Shown piece after piece: positions 1-5,546 of a stretch of DNA of 5,546 nt. Position numbers and translations under genes: made by a program. The notes under the pieces were generated by a model. The model ran no database searches. It worked only from the letters and a program-made list of their open reading frames with translations, and was not told the DNA's origin. This stretch comes from an uncultured Clostridia bacterium (GTDB lineage: Bacteria; Bacillota; Clostridia; Oscillospirales; CAG-272): NCBI GenBank assembly GCA_946615525.1, contig CAMOHW010000064.1, positions 1 to 5,546 on the forward strand, given 5' to 3'. Each line of letters starts with the position of its first letter. The first letter of the stretch is position 1.

Positions 1-49
1 CCTCTTTTGGCATATTCTGTTCGGAATTCAATCATCCCTAATTTGCGCC

Positions 50-70
50 GCCGTTGCAAGCGGCTTTTTT
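50..70 (+). terminator. Rho-independent terminator of an upstream gene
   Basis: The arms GCCGTT (50-55) and AGCGGC (59-64) form a six-pair stem with one T·G wobble around a GCA triloop, followed at once by six T (65-70). There is no A run on the left side, so it should work only for + strand transcripts. It presumably ends a gene lying left of the window. It sits 15 bp before the next -35 box, which separates the two transcription units. Confidence 0.8.
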
Positions 71-84
71 GTATAGTTTGGCTA

Positions 85-113
85 TTGACAAGTATTGTTT
101 TTCTCTTTATAAT
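85..113 (+). promoter_or_regulatory. Perfect-consensus sigma-A promoter of the Na/Pi cotransporter gene
   Basis: TTGACA (85-90) and TATAAT (108-113) both match the housekeeping consensus exactly and are separated by the ideal 17 bp. Transcription should start near 119-121, giving a leader of about 35 nt. There is no TGn extension before the -10 box. An inverted repeat brackets the -10 box, so the strong promoter may be held down by a repressor; that is inference. Confidence 0.88.
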
Positions 114-121
114 AAACAATA
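93..121. promoter_or_regulatory. Inverted repeat around the -10 box, candidate operator
   Basis: TATTGTTT (93-100) and AAACAATA (114-121) are perfect 8-bp inverted arms with a 13-bp gap, so their centres are 21 bp apart, about two helical turns. The gap contains the -10 box. The repeat lies almost wholly upstream of the expected transcription start, so it would act as DNA rather than as an RNA hairpin. The layout suits a dimeric repressor, but the arms are AT-rich, the regulator is unknown and chance is possible. Confidence 0.35.
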
Positions 122-153
122 GGATATAAAGTTTTGTCTTTTGAGGAGAAAAA

Positions 154-1905
154 ATGGAACTTTACGCGGTATTATCGTTGATCGGGGGCTTGGCATTCTT
201 CCTGTTCGGAATGCACACCATGTCCTCCTCACTTTCCAAAATGGCGTCCGGCGGTTTGGAGCGCACACTCAAGCGGGTGACTTCCAAGCCTCTTTTGAGT
301 ATGCTTTTGGGCATTGTCATTACGGTTGCCATGCAGTCCTCCTCGGCAACCACCGTTATGTTGGTGGGGCTTGTCAGCTCCGGTCTGATGCAGTTTTCCC
401 AGACCATCTATGTCATTTTGGGCGCCAATGTGGGCACCACGCTGACGGCATGGATCCTTTCGCTTTCCGGCATTCAAAACGAGGCGATTTGGGTGCAAAT
501 GCTCAAGCCCTCGCATTTTTCACCAATTGTTGCCATTGTCGGTATCGTGCTGTTGATGTTTACCAAAACCGATAAAAAGAAGACCATTGGAACGGTGATG
601 ATCGGGTTTGCACTGCTCATGTTCGGTATGGCGCTGATGAGCGATTCGGTCAGCCCGCTTGCCGAAAAGCCCGAGTTTCAGCAAATTCTTCAACAATTTG
701 CAAACCCGTATCTCGGTTTGATCGCCTCGCTCGGATTTACGGCGATCGTGCAAAGCTCCGCCGCCACCATCGGCGTCTTGCAGGCCATCTCGCTTTCGGG
801 CAGTATGAGTTATTCCATGGCTATCCCCATGGTCATGGGGCTGAATATCGGTACCTGTGCCACCTCGCTCATCTCCTGCATCGGCGCAAACACCAACGCC
901 AAGCGCGTTGCCGTTTCGCACCTGACCATCAAGATCCTGGGCGCAGTCGCGGGTTTACCGGTCTTTTTGATCCTGGAGTATTTCGGCGCGCTCCCGTTTG
1001 CTTCCGCGGCGGTAACGCCCTGGGGCATTGCGCTGATCCACACCGTTTACAATCTGCTCTTAACGCTGATCTTTCTGCCCCTTTCCAAACCGCTTGCCCG
1101 CCTGGTGGAAAAGTTGGTGCGCGAAAAGAAACAGGAGGAGCGCAACCCGGTCTTTACGCTGGACGAGCGGCTGTTGAAGGTCCCCTCGGTCGCTATTGCC
1201 GAGTGCGCGAATAAAACCGGCGAGATGTGCAGCATTGCGCGCAGCGTCTTGCAGGATTCCTTTGATATGCTGTTCGATTACAAAAAAGAGACCGCCGCAA
1301 AGATTGAGGAGCAGGAAAACAAACTGGATCTTTTGGAAGACAAATTGGGCACCTATCTTGTGCCGCTGGGCACCAAAAACCTTTCGTTGGCGGATAGCCG
1401 CAAGGTTTCGGAAATGTTGCATACCATCGGCGATTTTGAGCGTCTGGGCGACCATGCCGTCAACCTGATGAAGGTTTCGCGCGAGATCTGCGAGAAAAAG
1501 ATCGTCTTTTCCGAGGAAGCCATGCAGGAGTTGCATACCGCCATACAGGCGGCGGGCGAGATTTTGGACCTGACCGAGCAGGCCTATCGCACCGGGAACG
1601 CGGCGCTTGCCCACAAAGTGGAGCCGCTGGAACAGGTCATTGACCACCTGATCTCCACCACCAAGGACAACCACATTGACCGCCTGGTTGCAGGGAACTG
1701 CACCATTGAACACGGCTTTGTGCTTTCGGATATTCTGACCAATATCGAGCGCATTTCCGACCACTGCTCCAATGTTGCCGTTGCTTTGATCGAGCTTGGG
1801 CACAATTCCTTTGAAACGCACCAATACCTCAACGGCGTCAAATCGGGCGATGAGGAGTTTGACACCATGTATACCGGCTACGCCGAAAAATACGGTGTTT
1901 TATAA
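154..1905 (+). CDS. Na/Pi cotransporter family protein with C-terminal PhoU-like domain
   Basis: A 583-residue membrane protein predicted to import inorganic phosphate with sodium. The N-terminal half (about 1-312) has some eight or nine hydrophobic segments and the two inverted halves typical of the family: QSSSATT (61-67) followed by GANVGTT (90-96), then QSSAATI (200-206) followed by GLNIGTC (229-235). After a charged linker (about 313-340), residues 345-560 are helical, soluble and PhoU-like, with two ExxxD metal-binding type motifs: ERLGDH (429-434) and ERISDH (532-537). Length and architecture are normal for bacterial NptA/YjbB-type proteins. The start is the first in-frame ATG, with GAGGAG (143-148) five nt upstream; the stop is TAA. 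It has its own promoter and appears to be monocistronic. No Pho box was recognised. Actual phosphate transport is inferred from the family; some members may serve export or other anions. Confidence 0.93.
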   Translation: MELYAVLSLIGGLAFFLFGMHTMSSSLSKMASGGLERTLKRVTSKPLLSMLLGIVITVAMQSSSATTVMLVGLVSSGLMQFSQTIYVILGANVGTTLTAWILSLSGIQNEAIWVQMLKPSHFSPIVAIVGIVLLMFTKTDKKKTIGTVMIGFALLMFGMALMSDSVSPLAEKPEFQQILQQFANPYLGLIASLGFTAIVQSSAATIGVLQAISLSGSMSYSMAIPMVMGLNIGTCATSLISCIGANTNAKRVAVSHLTIKILGAVAGLPVFLILEYFGALPFASAAVTPWGIALIHTVYNLLLTLIFLPLSKPLARLVEKLVREKKQEERNPVFTLDERLLKVPSVAIAECANKTGEMCSIARSVLQDSFDMLFDYKKETAAKIEEQENKLDLLEDKLGTYLVPLGTKNLSLADSRKVSEMLHTIGDFERLGDHAVNLMKVSREICEKKIVFSEEAMQELHTAIQAAGEILDLTEQAYRTGNAALAHKVEPLEQVIDHLISTTKDNHIDRLVAGNCTIEHGFVLSDILTNIERISDHCSNVAVALIELGHNSFETHQYLNGVKSGDEEFDTMYTGYAEKYGVL

Positions 1906-1945
1906 GGCAAAAGCGCAAAAAAGTTTTCCTATTTTGATAAAATGA

Positions 1946-1974
1946 TTGACAAACCAAATCGTTTATGATAAACT
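1946..1974 (+). promoter_or_regulatory. Promoter of the ileS T-box transcript
   Basis: TTGACA (1946-1951) is a perfect -35 box. After a 17-bp spacer comes TAAACT (1969-1974), matching four of six -10 positions and supported by an extended -10 TG at 1966-1967. Transcription should begin near 1981, exactly where the T-box leader structure starts. TATGAT (1964-1969) looks more like a -10 box but would leave only a 12-bp spacer, so I prefer TAAACT. Confidence 0.75.
1961..1973. repeat. Short dyad over the ileS -10 box
   Basis: GTTTA (1961-1965) and TAAAC (1969-1973) form a perfect 5-bp inverted repeat around TGA, overlapping the extended -10 region. It could be a small operator half, but the arms are short and AT-rich, and the T-box already accounts for regulation here. 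Treat it as a visible symmetry only. Confidence 0.2.
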
Positions 1975-1985
1975 GATAGTCGAAT

Positions 1986-2087
1986 GACGATGACGGAGTC
2001 CCGCTAAAGGAGCAACTTACAGAGAGCGCGCGTCGGGTGAGAGCGCGCAGTTGAGCCGGAAGCATTTTTGGGCATCGCTCCCGAGTC
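1986..2087 (+). other. T-box Stem I with specifier loop
   Basis: The base pairs GAC (1986-1988) with GTC (2085-2087). Bulge GAT (1989-1991) and opposed GA (1992-1993) and GA (2083-2084) form a kink-turn-like motif. GGAG (1995-1998) pairs with CTCC (2078-2081) below the specifier loop. Higher up, CAACT (2013-2017) pairs with AGTTG (2049-2053). The bulge 2018-2025 contains the conserved AGAGA, and GCGCGC (2026-2031) pairs with GCGCGC (2043-2048). The apical loop carries a GNUG-type GGTG (2036-2039). The AG bulge and GNUG loop are the parts that dock on the tRNA elbow in this family. Pairing in the middle (about 1999-2012 with 2054-2073) is uncertain. Confidence 0.75.
2074..2076 (+). other. T-box specifier codon ATC (Ile)
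   Basis: ATC lies on the 3' side of the Stem I internal loop. It is followed by a purine (G2077) and the closing CTCC helix, then the GAG (2083-2085) usual at the foot of Stem I. An isoleucine codon here agrees with the downstream gene. An ATT at 2064-2066 also reads Ile, but it lies further up the stem, away from the closing helix. Confidence 0.8.
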
Positions 2088-2169
2088 GGTCTGCCCAAGG
2101 CCGCCCGGCGGTTGTGTAAGCAGACCCGTTCCCCGCGTTAAGGGAGAAAAAGTGCGCCGCTTTGCGGCG
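2088..2169 (+). other. T-box Stem II, IIA/B-like element and Stem III
   Basis: GGTCTGC (2088-2094) pairs perfectly with GCAGACC (2120-2126) as the base of Stem II. Inside it, CAA/TTG (2096-2098/2112-2114) and CCGC/GCGG (2101-2104/2108-2111) continue the hairpin. TTCCC (2129-2133) pairs with GGGAG (2142-2146) around a loop containing GCGTTAA, at the place where the IIA/B pseudoknot normally lies; the second helix of that pseudoknot was not resolved. CGCCGC (2155-2160) and GCGGCG (2164-2169) make Stem III with a TTT loop, ending three nt before the antiterminator. Confidence 0.75.
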
Positions 2170-2172
2170 AAG

Positions 2173-2203
2173 ATGAGTGGTACCACGGAAACATCCGTCT
2201 CAT
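2173..2203 (+). promoter_or_regulatory. T-box antiterminator with UGGU tRNA-binding bulge
   Basis: ATGAG (2173-2177) pairs with CTCAT (2199-2203) as helix A1. The seven-nt bulge TGGTACC (2178-2184) is the hallmark T-box sequence. ACGG (2185-2188) pairs with CCGT (2195-2198) as helix A2 around loop AAACAT. The 5-bp, 7-nt bulge, 4-bp layout matches the family model. TGGT in the bulge is complementary to ACCA at the tRNA-Ile 3' end. Its 3' strand (2195-2203) is also the 5' strand of the terminator, so the two folds exclude each other. Confidence 0.92.
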
Positions 2204-2233
2204 GCCTCCCCCAAAGGGCATGGGACGGTTTTT
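2195..2233 (+). terminator. T-box rho-independent terminator before ileS
   Basis: The 5' arm 2195-2206 (CCGTCTCATGCC) pairs with the 3' arm 2217-2228 (GGCATGGGACGG) in twelve pairs with a single T·G wobble. The loop is 10 nt and is followed by TTTTT (2229-2233) and further T-rich sequence. It is much stronger than the nine-pair antiterminator, so termination should be the default unless uncharged tRNA-Ile binds. Confidence 0.93.
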
Positions 2234-2260
2234 ATTTGTTTTTATAAATCTTTCGGATAT

Positions 2261-2265
2261 AGGAG
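2261..2265 (+). promoter_or_regulatory. ileS: Ribosome-binding site that fixes the ileS start
   Basis: AGGAG stands 10 nt before the ATG at 2276. The reading frame is open further upstream to an ATG at 2177, but that ATG lies inside the T-box antiterminator and the intervening 33 codons resemble no part of IleRS. This site therefore decides for 2276. Confidence 0.85.
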
Positions 2266-2275
2266 TCAGAGAAAA

Positions 2276-5074
2276 ATGGCAAAAGATTACACAAGCACGC
2301 TCAACCTGCCGGCAACCGAGTTCCCCATGCGGGCAAATCTGCCTGAAAGAGAACCGGGTATGCAGGAATACTGGCAAAAGATCAAACTTTACGATCTGTT
2401 GCAGAAAAACGGCGCCGGAAAGCCCCTGTTCAACATCCATGACGGACCTCCGTTCTCCAACGGAAACATCCACATGGGCACGGCAATGAACAAGATCTTA
2501 AAGGACATCATCAACAAGTCCAAGACCATGTCGGGTTTCCATGTGCCTTATTTCCCGGGTTGGGATAACCACGGTATGCCCATTGAGTCCGCCATCATCA
2601 AGCAAAACAAACTCGACCGCAAAAAAATGTCCATTCCCGAGTTCCGCAACGCCTGCCATCAGTTTGCGCAGGACTTTGTGGAAAAACAGATGGCGCAGTT
2701 CAAGCGGCTGGGCGTTACGGCGGATTGGGAGCACCCCTATCTGACCATGGACCCCTCGTTTGAAGCGCGGGAGATCAAAGTTTTCGGTGAAATGTATCGC
2801 CGCGGCTATATCTACAAGGGCATGAAGCCGGTTTACTGGTGTCCGCACGATGAAACCGCGCTTGCCGAGGCGGAGATCGAGTATCAGACCGACCCCTGCA
2901 CCTCCATTTACGTCAAGTTCCGCGTCAAGGACGATCAGGGCAAACTTTCGGGTATTTGCGACCTTTCCAAGACCTATTTCGTCATTTGGACGACCACGAC
3001 CTGGACGCTTCCCGGCAACCAGGCAATCGCCCTGAACCCGGTGGAATCCTATATTTTGGCGCGCGTTCCGAACGGAGAGACCTACATTCTTGCCGAGGCG
3101 CTTTGCGAAAAGACTATGCAGGCCGCCGGCATTGAAAGCTGGGAGACCCTTGCTTCTTTCAAGGGGCAGGATTTTGAATACATGACCGCACAGCACCCGT
3201 TCTTGGATCGGGATAGTCTTGTGGTGGTTGCCGACTATGTTACCATGGATAGCGGCACCGGTTGCGTGCATACCGCGGGCGGATTCGGCGCGGACGATAA
3301 CATCACCTGCCGCCGCTACAACCTGCCGCCCCTGGTCCCGGTGGACGACCGCGGCTACCAGACCGCAGAAGCCGGCAAGTTTGCCGGACTGCGCTATGAC
3401 GAATCCAACAAAGCCATTCTGGAAGATTTGAAAGAGACCGGCGCGCTTTTCGCCTCCGAGGAACTCACGCACGAGTATCCTCACTGCTGGCGGTGTAAAC
3501 AGCCCATCATCTTCCGTGCAACACCGCAATGGTTCTGCTCGGTAGAGGCGTTCAAAGAGGACGCCGTTCGCGCGGCTGACGCCGTAGAATGGTTGCCCGA
3601 ATGGGGCGGCGAGCGCATGAAACAGATGATCCGCGAGCGTGCCGACTGGTGCATTTCCCGTCAGCGCCATTGGGGTCTGCCCATTCCGGTCTTCTACTGC
3701 GACTCCTGCAAAAAGCCCATTGTGACCGACGAGAGCATTGAGGCAGTCTCCAAGGCGTTTGGAGAGAGCGGTTCCAATGTTTGGTATGAAAAAACCGCCG
3801 CCGAACTCCTGCCTGCCGGATTTACCTGCCCGCATTGCGGCGGCAAGTCCTTCTACCGGGAAACCGACACGCTGGACGGCTGGTTTGACTCCGGTTCTTC
3901 TCATTACGCAACCGACGACCATACCGGTTACCGTTGGCCTGCCGACCTCTATCTGGAAGGCGCCGACCAATACCGCGGCTGGTTCCAGTCCTCGCTGCTC
4001 ACCGCCGTTGGCGCGGGCAAAACCGCCCAAGCACCCTACCGCACCGTTCTGACGCACGGTTGGGTTGTGGACGGAGAGGGCAAGGCCATGCACAAATCGC
4101 TCGGCAACGCCATTCTCCCCTCGGATGTCATTCCCAAATACGGTGCCGATTTGGTGCGCCTTTGGGTTGCTTCCTCGGATTATCGCGTGGATGTTCGCGT
4201 TTCGGATCCCATCTTCCGTCAACTTTCGGATGCCTACCGCAAGATCCGCAATACGGCGCGCATCCTGATCGCCGATTTGAACGATTTTGACCCGAATACC
4301 GATATGCTCCCGCTTGACACCCTGCCCGAGATCGACCGCTGGATCATCTCGCGCATGAACGATCTGACCAAAACGGTGCGGGAGTCCTACGAGGACTATG
4401 AGTTCCACGTAATCTATCACGAGATCGGCAATTTCTGCACCAACGAGCTTTCCAAACTTTACGTTGATATTACCAAAGACCGCCTCTATGTGGAAAAGGC
4501 GCAAAGCAAAGAGCGCCGGAGCGCCCAAACGGCAATGTATGTTGTCCTTTCGGGGCTGATTCGTCTGCTGGCTCCCATCCTGGCATTTACCGGCGAGGAA
4601 ATGTGGCAGGCCATTCCCCACAAAGCGGGTGACAAGACCGAGAGCGTATTCCTCAACGATATGCCGGAATATGACGCTTCTCTCGCTTTTGCCGACATCC
4701 GCGGCAAGTGGGATCACCTGTTTGATCTGCGCGACGACGTAATGAAGGCGCTGGAACTTGCCAGAGCCGAAAAACTGGTTGGCAAATCGCTGGAAGCAAA
4801 AATCACCATTTACACCGAGGCAAAAGACCTTTACGATCTGCTTGCCGTGTTTGGCAAGGAACTGGAAACCGTCTTTATCGTTTCGGGTGTCAAACTGGAA
4901 CTCGGCAAAGCGCCTGCCGGCGCGCATACCGAGGGGACCTTCCCCATCGGCGTCCTGGTCGAAAAGGCCGACGGTTGCAAGTGTGACCGCTGCTGGACCT
5001 TTGCCACCGAGGGCAAACATACCGAGGACGGCGGCTTCCTCTGCGAGCGTTGCCGCAAGATCCTGGGCGAATAA
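2276..5074 (+). CDS. ileS: Isoleucyl-tRNA synthetase, bacterial type with C-terminal zinc ribbon
   Basis: A cytosolic class I enzyme of 932 residues that attaches isoleucine to tRNA-Ile using ATP and hydrolyses misacylated valine. The catalytic fold has GPPFSNGNIHMGT (57-69), containing the HIGH-like HMGT (66-69), and GWDNHGMPIE (95-104). The CP1 editing domain (about 190-400) carries WTTTTWTLPGN (238-248) and GTGCVHTAGGFGADD (327-341); the expected editing residues, the Thr cluster, H332 and D341, are kept. Then come YPHCWRC (401-407), DWCISRQRHWG (457-467), the CxxC pairs 475/478 and 518/521, and EGADQYRGWF (561-570). The KMSKS loop reads AMHKS (604-608). The anticodon-binding helices span about 680-840, and a zinc ribbon has C903/C906 and C923/C926. 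Length and the zinc ribbon indicate the common bacterial IleS1 class, not the longer mupirocin-resistant IleS2. Oddities are HMGT for HIGH and AMHKS for KMSKS. The gene is controlled by the T-box and probably cotranscribed with lspA. Confidence 0.98.
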   Translation: MAKDYTSTLNLPATEFPMRANLPEREPGMQEYWQKIKLYDLLQKNGAGKPLFNIHDGPPFSNGNIHMGTAMNKILKDIINKSKTMSGFHVPYFPGWDNHGMPIESAIIKQNKLDRKKMSIPEFRNACHQFAQDFVEKQMAQFKRLGVTADWEHPYLTMDPSFEAREIKVFGEMYRRGYIYKGMKPVYWCPHDETALAEAEIEYQTDPCTSIYVKFRVKDDQGKLSGICDLSKTYFVIWTTTTWTLPGNQAIALNPVESYILARVPNGETYILAEALCEKTMQAAGIESWETLASFKGQDFEYMTAQHPFLDRDSLVVVADYVTMDSGTGCVHTAGGFGADDNITCRRYNLPPLVPVDDRGYQTAEAGKFAGLRYDESNKAILEDLKETGALFASEELTHEYPHCWRCKQPIIFRATPQWFCSVEAFKEDAVRAADAVEWLPEWGGERMKQMIRERADWCISRQRHWGLPIPVFYCDSCKKPIVTDESIEAVSKAFGESGSNVWYEKTAAELLPAGFTCPHCGGKSFYRETDTLDGWFDSGSSHYATDDHTGYRWPADLYLEGADQYRGWFQSSLLTAVGAGKTAQAPYRTVLTHGWVVDGEGKAMHKSLGNAILPSDVIPKYGADLVRLWVASSDYRVDVRVSDPIFRQLSDAYRKIRNTARILIADLNDFDPNTDMLPLDTLPEIDRWIISRMNDLTKTVRESYEDYEFHVIYHEIGNFCTNELSKLYVDITKDRLYVEKAQSKERRSAQTAMYVVLSGLIRLLAPILAFTGEEMWQAIPHKAGDKTESVFLNDMPEYDASLAFADIRGKWDHLFDLRDDVMKALELARAEKLVGKSLEAKITIYTEAKDLYDLLAVFGKELETVFIVSGVKLELGKAPAGAHTEGTFPIGVLVEKADGCKCDRCWTFATEGKHTEDGGFLCERCRKILGE

Positions 5075-5109
5075 ACTTTACCTGTAAATAAAGAGCAAAG
5101 GAGGAACGC

Positions 5110-5546
5110 ATGGTCACCATTTTGATTTTGGCAGCCGTCATTTTGGGCATTGTCGGGTTGGATCAACTCACCAAATGGCTCGTTGTCCAACATTTGCCGT
5201 TGGGTTCCTCCTATCAATGGATCCGGAACGTCGTTCACTTTACCTATGTCCGCAACGAGGGCGCCGCGTTTGGCATTTTGAGCAATCACCGCTGGGTCTT
5301 TTTGGTGCTTTCCGCCATTGCCATTGTGGGGCTGGGCGTTTACCTGTTCCGCTTTTGCAAGCAGAATTGGGTTTACAAAATCTCGCTCGCCTTTCTCATC
5401 GGCGGCGGCATCGGCAATATGATCGACCGCATTGCTTTTGGCTATGTGGTGGACTTTATTGAGTGGCCCTGGCTTTGGTTGCCGGTTTTGAAGATGTATT
5501 TTCCCATTTTCAACATTGCCGATTCGTTTGTCACCGTTGGCGTTGT
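5110..5546 (+). CDS. lspA: Lipoprotein signal peptidase (signal peptidase II), 3' end cut by window
   Basis: An integral membrane aspartyl protease that removes the signal peptide from diacylglyceryl-modified prolipoproteins. The first 145 complete codons are visible. A hydrophobic N-terminal segment contains DQLTK (18-22). The conserved VRNEGAAFGIL (47-57) follows, then a hydrophobic segment (about 62-80), then GGGIGNMIDR (98-107). VVDF supplies the first catalytic Asp (D115) and FNIADS the second (D138), matching the D124/D143 dyad of the Pseudomonas enzyme. Family members have about 150-180 residues, so only the last membrane helix and tail should be missing. The ATG is preceded by a consensus AAAGGAGG (5097-5104) with 5-nt spacing. 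The gap after ileS is 35 nt without promoter or terminator, so the two genes very probably form an operon; ileS-lspA adjacency is common in bacteria. Confidence 0.97.
   Translation, partial: MVTILILAAVILGIVGLDQLTKWLVVQHLPLGSSYQWIRNVVHFTYVRNEGAAFGILSNHRWVFLVLSAIAIVGLGVYLFRFCKQNWVYKISLAFLIGGGIGNMIDRIAFGYVVDFIEWPWLWLPVLKMYFPIFNIADSFVTVGV

Larger units (their letters stand above)
1981..2233 (+). promoter_or_regulatory. T-box riboswitch leader, isoleucine-specific, controlling ileS
   Basis: A transcription-attenuating RNA that senses the charging state of tRNA-Ile. All standard parts are present in order: Stem I with specifier codon ATC (2074-2076), Stem II (2088-2126), a IIA/B-like element (2129-2146), Stem III (2155-2169), the conserved core TGGTACC (2178-2184) in an antiterminator, and a terminator with a T tract. 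The ATC specifier pairs with a GAU anticodon. The variable base after TGG is T, which pairs with the A discriminator expected for tRNA-Ile. Uncharged tRNA-Ile should stabilise the antiterminator and allow ileS transcription; charged tRNA should lead to termination. The RNA begins close to the predicted transcription start and ends about 40 nt before the ileS ATG. The mechanism is family knowledge; the pairings were found by eye. Confidence 0.95.

Noticed and set aside
1060..1824. A 254-codon - strand frame opposite the PhoU-like part of the transporter
   Set aside because: Antisense shadow of a confident gene, with no recognisable domain.
1931..1943. ATTTTGATAAAAT as a terminator of the transporter gene
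   Set aside because: The stem has only A-T pairs and no T tract after it, so it is unlikely to stop transcription.
2022..2048. Direct repeat GAGAGCGCGC at 2022-2031 and 2039-2048
   Set aside because: Explained by T-box Stem I: the GCGCGC parts are the two arms of the distal helix and the GAGA parts belong to the AG bulge and apical loop.
2177..2275. Upstream extension of the ileS frame from the ATG at 2177
   Set aside because: It starts in the antiterminator and crosses the terminator, has no ribosome-binding site, and the added residues do not resemble IleRS. The ATG at 2276 has AGGAG at a good distance.
2498..5020. An 840-codon open reading frame on the - strand opposite ileS
   Set aside because: It lies wholly antisense to a clearly recognised synthetase gene. 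Its translation shows no family motif, and the long opening follows from the codon use of ileS (few codons that give stops on the other strand).
5075..5109. Possible hairpin TTTA/TAAA between ileS and lspA
   Set aside because: Four A-T pairs with no T tract; far too weak for a terminator and most likely chance.
1..5546. CRISPR arrays, insertion sequences, tRNA or rRNA genes, phage or defence genes
   Set aside because: No repeat-spacer pattern, transposase, attachment site or structural RNA other than the T-box was seen. The window is filled by three housekeeping-type genes and their control regions.

Overview
This window looks like ordinary chromosomal sequence from a Bacillota bacterium, most likely of class Clostridia. 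The reasons are sigma-A type promoters with TTGACA boxes and 17-bp spacers, strong AGGAG/AAAGGAGG ribosome-binding sites, a canonical T-box leader in front of an aminoacyl-tRNA synthetase gene, and signature-motif variants in the isoleucyl-tRNA synthetase that I associate from memory with Clostridia. All genes lie on the + strand. The genus cannot be settled from this sequence.

Layout. Positions 1-70 hold the tail of an upstream transcription unit ending in a rho-independent terminator (50-70). Positions 85-113 carry a perfect-consensus promoter (TTGACA-N17-TATAAT), with an 8-bp inverted repeat (93-100/114-121) bracketing its -10 box. It drives a 583-residue Na+/phosphate cotransporter-type membrane protein with a C-terminal PhoU-like domain (154-1905). 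The 370-nt gap 1906-2275 holds a second promoter (1946-1974) and a complete isoleucine T-box riboswitch (about 1981-2233). The T-box has a Stem I with a kink-turn-like base and the specifier codon ATC, Stem II, a IIA/B-like element, Stem III, and a textbook antiterminator (2173-2203) that competes with a terminator (2195-2233). Next come ileS (2276-5074, 932 residues) and, 35 nt later, lspA (5110 to the window end, truncated at its 3' side).

How it works together. Uncharged tRNA-Ile should read the ATC specifier and pair its 3' end with the UGGU bulge, stabilising the antiterminator and letting transcription enter ileS. There is no terminator between ileS and lspA, so signal peptidase II is probably under the same isoleucine-starvation control. 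The phosphate transporter gene appears to be a separate unit with its own promoter, but no intrinsic terminator is visible after it, so read-through would meet the T-box.

I found no evidence of a new biological system. The items most worth a second look are the altered HIGH and KMSKS signatures in IleRS (HMGT and AMHKS), the inverted repeat around the transporter promoter, and the T-box probably governing lspA.
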